The notes under the pieces were generated by a model. That model searched no databases. It worked only from the letters and a program-made list of their open reading frames with translations, and was not told where the DNA came from. A stretch of 25,540 bases of DNA from Methylobacter sp. (GTDB taxonomy: Bacteria > Pseudomonadota > Gammaproteobacteria > Methylococcales > Methylomonadaceae), in the NCBI GenBank assembly GCA_023229605.1, contig JALNYY010000051.1, forward strand, positions 1 through 25,540, in the 5' to 3' direction. Both the position numbers and the translations under genes were made by a program. Positions within the stretch are counted from its first letter, which is position 1. The number at the start of each line of letters is the position of its first letter. Below, piece after piece: positions 23,098 to 25,540 of this stretch.

Positions 23098-23286
23098 CCG
23101 ATTTTGATCATTTCCGTTCGAGTAATGACGTCCAACGGCTTTACGCAAAAAATGAACTTGCCGCTGAAAACGCGAACAATGGCGACACATCAATAAATGT
23201 ACCCGCACTGCCCAACGTTCCCGCCATGTTAAAGGGCGGTCCATACTGTCCGATAGCAGGCAACTAATATCTTTACAGGTTTTCAT
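23089..23286 (-). CDS. Small zinc-finger (zf-HC2) anti-sigma factor
   Basis: The product is 65 residues. The motif HLLMCRHCSRF fits the H-x3-C-x2-C zinc site of anti-sigma factors, and an upstream Cys pair (TCKDISCLLSD) is also typical. There is no membrane helix, so it would be a soluble, possibly redox-responsive regulator. I chose the ATG at 23284-23286, which overlaps the sigma stop as ATGA; a longer in-frame start 81 bases upstream would lie within the sigma gene and add no conserved sequence. It is surely cotranslated with the sigma factor and probably inhibits it. Confidence 0.8.
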   Translation of the reverse strand: MKTCKDISCLLSDSMDRPLTWRERWAVRVHLLMCRHCSRFQRQVHFLRKAVGRHYSNGNDQNRSS

Positions 23287-23855
23287 GATATTCTCTTGGT
23301 CGTAAACCAGCGTTGTTCCAGGCACTCGCGCAGCCCTAGCCGCGCTCGGTGTAAATAAACACGGCAAGCACTGTGGCTAATAGCCATATCCAAACAAATT
23401 TCCTCGGTTTCCAGTCCGACCATTTCACGCAGCATAAAAGCCCGTGCGTGTTGCTCGGATAAATTTTTTTGACACCACTCAAACACGACCCAAAATTCGT
23501 CTTGCTCCAAAGCATGGTCTGGGTTATTCCACGCACCAGGCGAGCCTATCCAACGACCTTTACCGTCGAATATCAATTGCTCCAAAGCGGCGTTGGGATC
23601 TTCTTCATGCTCGCCCGCCGATTGTCCCAGTGAATAATGCCGTTCAGCCGCACGGTAATGGTCGGCGATTTTGTGTTTTAGAATGCCGATTAACCAGGTT
23701 CTGACTGCTGATTCGCTACGAAAACTATCGCCTGTTTGTAAGGCGGCTAATAATGTTTCTTGTACTGCATCTTCGGCAAGCGCTTCATCATGCAACTGTA
23801 ACAAGGCGTAGCGTAACAGGATGGTTCGGTGATCGTTTAACTGGTTTTTATCCAT
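23283..23855 (-). CDS. ECF-type RNA polymerase sigma factor
   Basis: The product is 190 residues. Region 2 is seen in LRYALLQLHDEALAEDAVQETLLAAL and FRSESAVRTWLIGILKHKIADHYR (given as blocks, residues about 14-70). Region 4 is LSEQHARAFMLREMVGLET onward, with the helix-turn-helix ending in VYLHRARLGLRECLEQRWF. Between them is the stretch FDGKGRWIGSPGAWNNPDHAL, found as I recall in the sigma subgroup called TIGR02943. It forms an ATGA-coupled pair with the zinc-finger anti-sigma. A truncated AraC gene ends 12 bases upstream, so its promoter must lie within or before that remnant. The regulon is not evident from this window. Confidence 0.9.
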   Translation of the reverse strand: MDKNQLNDHRTILLRYALLQLHDEALAEDAVQETLLAALQTGDSFRSESAVRTWLIGILKHKIADHYRAAERHYSLGQSAGEHEEDPNAALEQLIFDGKGRWIGSPGAWNNPDHALEQDEFWVVFEWCQKNLSEQHARAFMLREMVGLETEEICLDMAISHSACRVYLHRARLGLRECLEQRWFTTKRIS

Positions 23856-23867
23856 GTAATTTACCTG

Positions 23868-24368
23868 TTACTCCGAAATGCGGCGGAATGTGCCCGGCGA
23901 TACTTTAAAGCAACGTTTAAAGGCTTTACTAAATGCGGAAACGGAATCGTATCCGCAACGCTCGGCAACTCTTTCTATGGTCATGTTGGGTTCTTTCAAC
24001 CACTGGGCTGCAATTTGCAAGCGCCAGGCGCTAAGGTATTCAATCGGCGAACTGCCGATCAGCGCGGCAAATTTCTCCGATAATACGGTTTTCGATAATC
24101 CCGCTCGGGAACACAGTTCGGCAACCGTCCAGGGTTGCCAAGGTTGCTGATGAATCAAGCCCAGCACCGTTGCTAAGCGCTTATCTTGCATAGCGGCAAA
24201 TACGCCATCTTGCACCAAATTCTCTTCAATACAGTAACGAATAACTAGCACAAAAAGGCTATCGCATAAACGTTCAGCAACTATGCTAATCACATCATGG
24301 GCGCTACGGCTCTGGACGCCGCATTTCAATCCGAAGCGTGGGATGCCCCTGTGCAGTGTACCAAACAA
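23868..24368 (-). pseudogene. AraC-family regulator, 5'-truncated
   Basis: The reading frame is 166 residues. The C-terminal AraC/XylS DNA-binding domain is intact (LATVLGLIHQQPWQPWTVAELCSRAGLSKTVLSEKF and SPIEYLSAWRLQIAAQWL, then MTIERVAERCGYDSVSAFSKAFKRCFKVSPGTFRR, residues about 65-165). The family normally has about 300 residues with an N-terminal cupin domain of some 130-150 residues, and only its last helices (about 26-60) remain. The first 25 residues do not look like the family. Upstream lies only a 48-base gap and then the tautomerase gene, so the missing part is deleted, not in another frame. It may be an inactive remnant, although a free DNA-binding domain could still function. Confidence 0.75.
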
Positions 24369-24416
24369 TGTTCTTAAAATTCACCTTGACTTCTCACATT
24401 CAACAGGAGAAATACC

Positions 24417-24631
24417 ATGCCACTCGTACAAATAAAAGGCATTAGCGGTTATTTATCATTGTCGCAAAAACAGGCAATCATCAGTAAAGTCACCGATGCC
24501 GTCCTATCGGTAGAAGGCGAAGCCTTAAGACCTGGGTTATTATTGAGGATGTTGCCTCAGGCCAATGGGGTTTCGGCGGACAACCTATTACCGCCGATGA
24601 CATTCGCAACATGAACCAGCCCACCAAATAA
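24417..24631 (+). pseudogene. 4-oxalocrotonate tautomerase-like protein, frameshifted
   Basis: AGGAGA lies 6 bases before the ATG. The first 43 residues (MPLVQIKGISGYLSLSQKQA onward to VEGEALRP) match small tautomerases, with the catalytic Pro2 that becomes Pro1 after Met removal. After EALRP the frame changes. In another frame the family's usual ending is intact (WVIIEDVASGQWGFGGQPIT, then ADDIRNMNQPTK and a stop at 24629-24631), where the family has RPVTWV. In the starting frame translation ends at 24614 after an unrelated 22-residue tail. A small deletion near 24532-24536 would explain this. The active half with the trimer core is lost. It is divergent from the truncated AraC gene, its likely former regulator. 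Confidence 0.8.
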
Positions 24632-24640
24632 GGGGACAAG

Positions 24641-24672
24641 CACTGCGGTGGAAACAAATCGCTGTCGCAGTG
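24641..24672. other. Hairpin after the tautomerase remnant
   Basis: CACTGCG (24641-24647) and CGCAGTG (24666-24672) form a perfect 7-bp stem with an 18-base loop. No T-tract follows directly. It may be a former terminator or repeat end; the short gap 24632-24718 holds no gene. Confidence 0.4.
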
Positions 24673-24718
24673 ATGCTTCCAGCATACGCATGCTTCCTTA
24701 AAATGAGGTCAGAAAAAT

Positions 24719-25165
24719 CTATGACTGCGCAGATTTTGACAGTAAATTGTTCTTCTCCAATATTTTAAATTTTGCCAAACAGCACTGACCTGACGGATTT
24801 CTGACCTCACAGGCACAATCTCCAGATTTTGTTTTTCCAATAACAAAGTTTTTGAGTGTCTCGGCATTATTAGCAGTCAATGCCGATACATTTATATCAA
24901 AACAATAACAAAGTTTATCAACTTTGATTTCCTGATAGGTTCTTAACTGTTGCTTAGGAATAATCTCGCTCGAACTTGAAAAATAACCGACAGGGCAGTC
25001 TTCAGAGGAGCAAAAATAATATTTACCCAAGCTGATTTCTTGATTCTCTGGAAACTTTACTTGATGGTAGAGAGTTTTATGTTCAACGCTTTTACAGGAT
25101 GTTCCGCATGTTGGACAAATTTCTGAGGTGATTTTAGTTGAATGGCTTGAACAGCAATTTGACAT
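24719..25165 (-). CDS. Cys-rich metal-cluster protein resembling the CopZ N-terminal domain
   Basis: The product is 148 residues with 13 cysteines. An N-terminal CC and a CPTCGTSC zinc-ribbon-like group (residues 17-24) are followed by FCSSEDC, KLCYCFD and CACEVRNPSGQCC. This order recalls the zinc plus [2Fe-2S] domain of the Archaeoglobus copper chaperone CopZ and BFD-like ferredoxins. The C-terminal metal-associated (HMA) domain present in CopZ is absent. It lies 15 bases downstream of merP, which is an HMA protein, in a merT-merP operon. A role in receiving or reducing metal ions from that system is an inference. No signal peptide is seen, so it is cytoplasmic. Confidence 0.75.
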   Translation of the reverse strand: MSNCCSSHSTKITSEICPTCGTSCKSVEHKTLYHQVKFPENQEISLGKYYFCSSEDCPVGYFSSSSEIIPKQQLRTYQEIKVDKLCYCFDINVSALTANNAETLKNFVIGKTKSGDCACEVRNPSGQCCLAKFKILEKNNLLSKSAQS

Positions 25166-25180
25166 CGTTCACCTCAAGAA

Positions 25181-25462
25181 TTAACGGGGCTTTTTTAGAA
25201 CAGTAGAGGCATAACCTACGTTTTCCGTTGCTTTTAACAGAGTATTTACATCGGTTAATGAGTCCTCAAAAGAAACCGTCACGGTTTTATTTTCATAACT
25301 CACATTAACGAATTTTACCCCCGCAAGTTTTTGTAAACTTTTCTTGATAGTGATAGGACAGATAGGGCAATTCATACCTGGAACAGATAATGTTACGGCT
25401 TGTTCAGCAGCATATAACATCCCGGATTGAATTAACGACAATAAAAAAACAAATTTTTTCAT
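25181..25462 (-). CDS. merP: Periplasmic mercuric ion-binding protein MerP
   Basis: The product is 93 residues. The start MKKFVFLLSLIQSGMLYAAE is a Sec signal peptide with cleavage near YA-A. The mature part is one heavy-metal-associated domain with GMNCPIC (Cys32, Cys35), binding Hg(II) in the periplasm for hand-over to MerT. I chose the ATG at 25460-25462, four bases after the merT stop; an in-frame ATG 12 bases further upstream would overlap merT and adds only MGNG. No strong ribosome site is present, so translation is probably coupled to merT. Copper or another soft metal is an alternative ligand since no merA is in view. Confidence 0.88.
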   Translation of the reverse strand: MKKFVFLLSLIQSGMLYAAEQAVTLSVPGMNCPICPITIKKSLQKLAGVKFVNVSYENKTVTVSFEDSLTDVNTLLKATENVGYASTVLKKPR

Positions 25463-25466
25463 ACCA

Positions 25467-25540
25467 TTACCCATAAATAACTGAAATTAAATAAGGCGAT
25501 GCGATAGCAACCAGAACCACCGCCACAACACACCAAAATA
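25467..25540 (-). CDS. merT: Mercuric transport protein MerT, C-terminal fragment
   Basis: The minus strand entering from the right edge reads 23 residues, FWCVVAVVLVAIASPYLISV then IYG and a stop at 25467-25469. This hydrophobic end with SPYLI matches the last membrane helix of MerT, the inner-membrane carrier that accepts Hg(II) from MerP. Its position immediately before merP supports the call. The cysteine-bearing helices are outside the window. Confidence 0.75.
   Translation of the reverse strand, partial: FWCVVAVVLVAIASPYLISVIYG

Noticed and set aside
23287..23367. Longer anti-sigma reading frame starting inside the sigma gene
   Set aside because: The added 27 residues are the shadow of sigma region 4; the ATGA overlap is the normal coupling.
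1..25540. CRISPR array, tRNA, rRNA or insertion sequence
   Set aside because: No regularly spaced repeats with unique spacers, no cloverleaf or rRNA-like segment and no transposase reading frame were seen on either strand.

Overview
The window looks like chromosomal DNA of a gammaproteobacterial methylotroph, most likely a type I methanotroph (Methylococcales). This is an inference from gene content. The core is a serine-cycle cluster: malyl-CoA lyase and both malate thiokinase subunits on the minus strand, divergent from serine-glyoxylate aminotransferase and a hydroxypyruvate/glyoxylate reductase on the plus strand. Base composition is moderate and most genes sit in short operons. I saw no rRNA, tRNA, CRISPR array or transposase gene.

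Layout. Bases 1-134 are the 5' end of metH (minus). Bases 135-4030 hold a DUF2970 membrane protein, an unrecognised two-gene membrane/secreted pair, a 43-residue single-pass membrane peptide with a strong promoter and a terminator, a 630-residue HTTM/DCC fusion protein, and a 37-residue lipoprotein with its own promoter and a perfect terminator. Bases 4152-7045 are trkH and trkA (potassium uptake). Bases 7124-10306 are mtkB, mtkA and mcl, and 10617-12927 are sga and the reductase. The mcl/sga divergent region carries a good sigma-70 promoter framed by a 17-bp direct repeat. Two related palindromic elements with phased ATCCGT units sit in the mtkA/mcl and sga/reductase gaps.

Bases 13024-16779 (minus) are the most interesting accessory locus: a CHAT (caspase-like) protease gene followed 12 bp later by a large alpha/beta hydrolase gene. 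I read this as a candidate two-gene conflict or cell-death module, protease plus lipase-like effector. Its upstream region carries a short palindromic operator candidate and a weak attC-like element. A single-RRM RNA-binding protein follows on the plus strand.

Bases 17526-23097 are a tightly coupled three-gene RND efflux operon (outer membrane lipoprotein, periplasmic adaptor, HAE1-type pump). Tail-to-tail with it lies a sigma factor/zinc-finger anti-sigma pair, then a 5'-truncated AraC regulator and a frameshifted tautomerase gene, which together look like a decayed locus. The right edge (24719-25540, minus) is a merT-merP operon followed by a Cys-rich protein resembling the metal-cluster domain of CopZ.

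How the genes work together: sga and the reductase convert serine-derived hydroxypyruvate towards glycerate while recycling glyoxylate to glycine. MtkAB activates malate to malyl-CoA, and Mcl splits it to glyoxylate plus acetyl-CoA. The remaining loci cover ion homeostasis, efflux, mercury/metal handling and probable defence.
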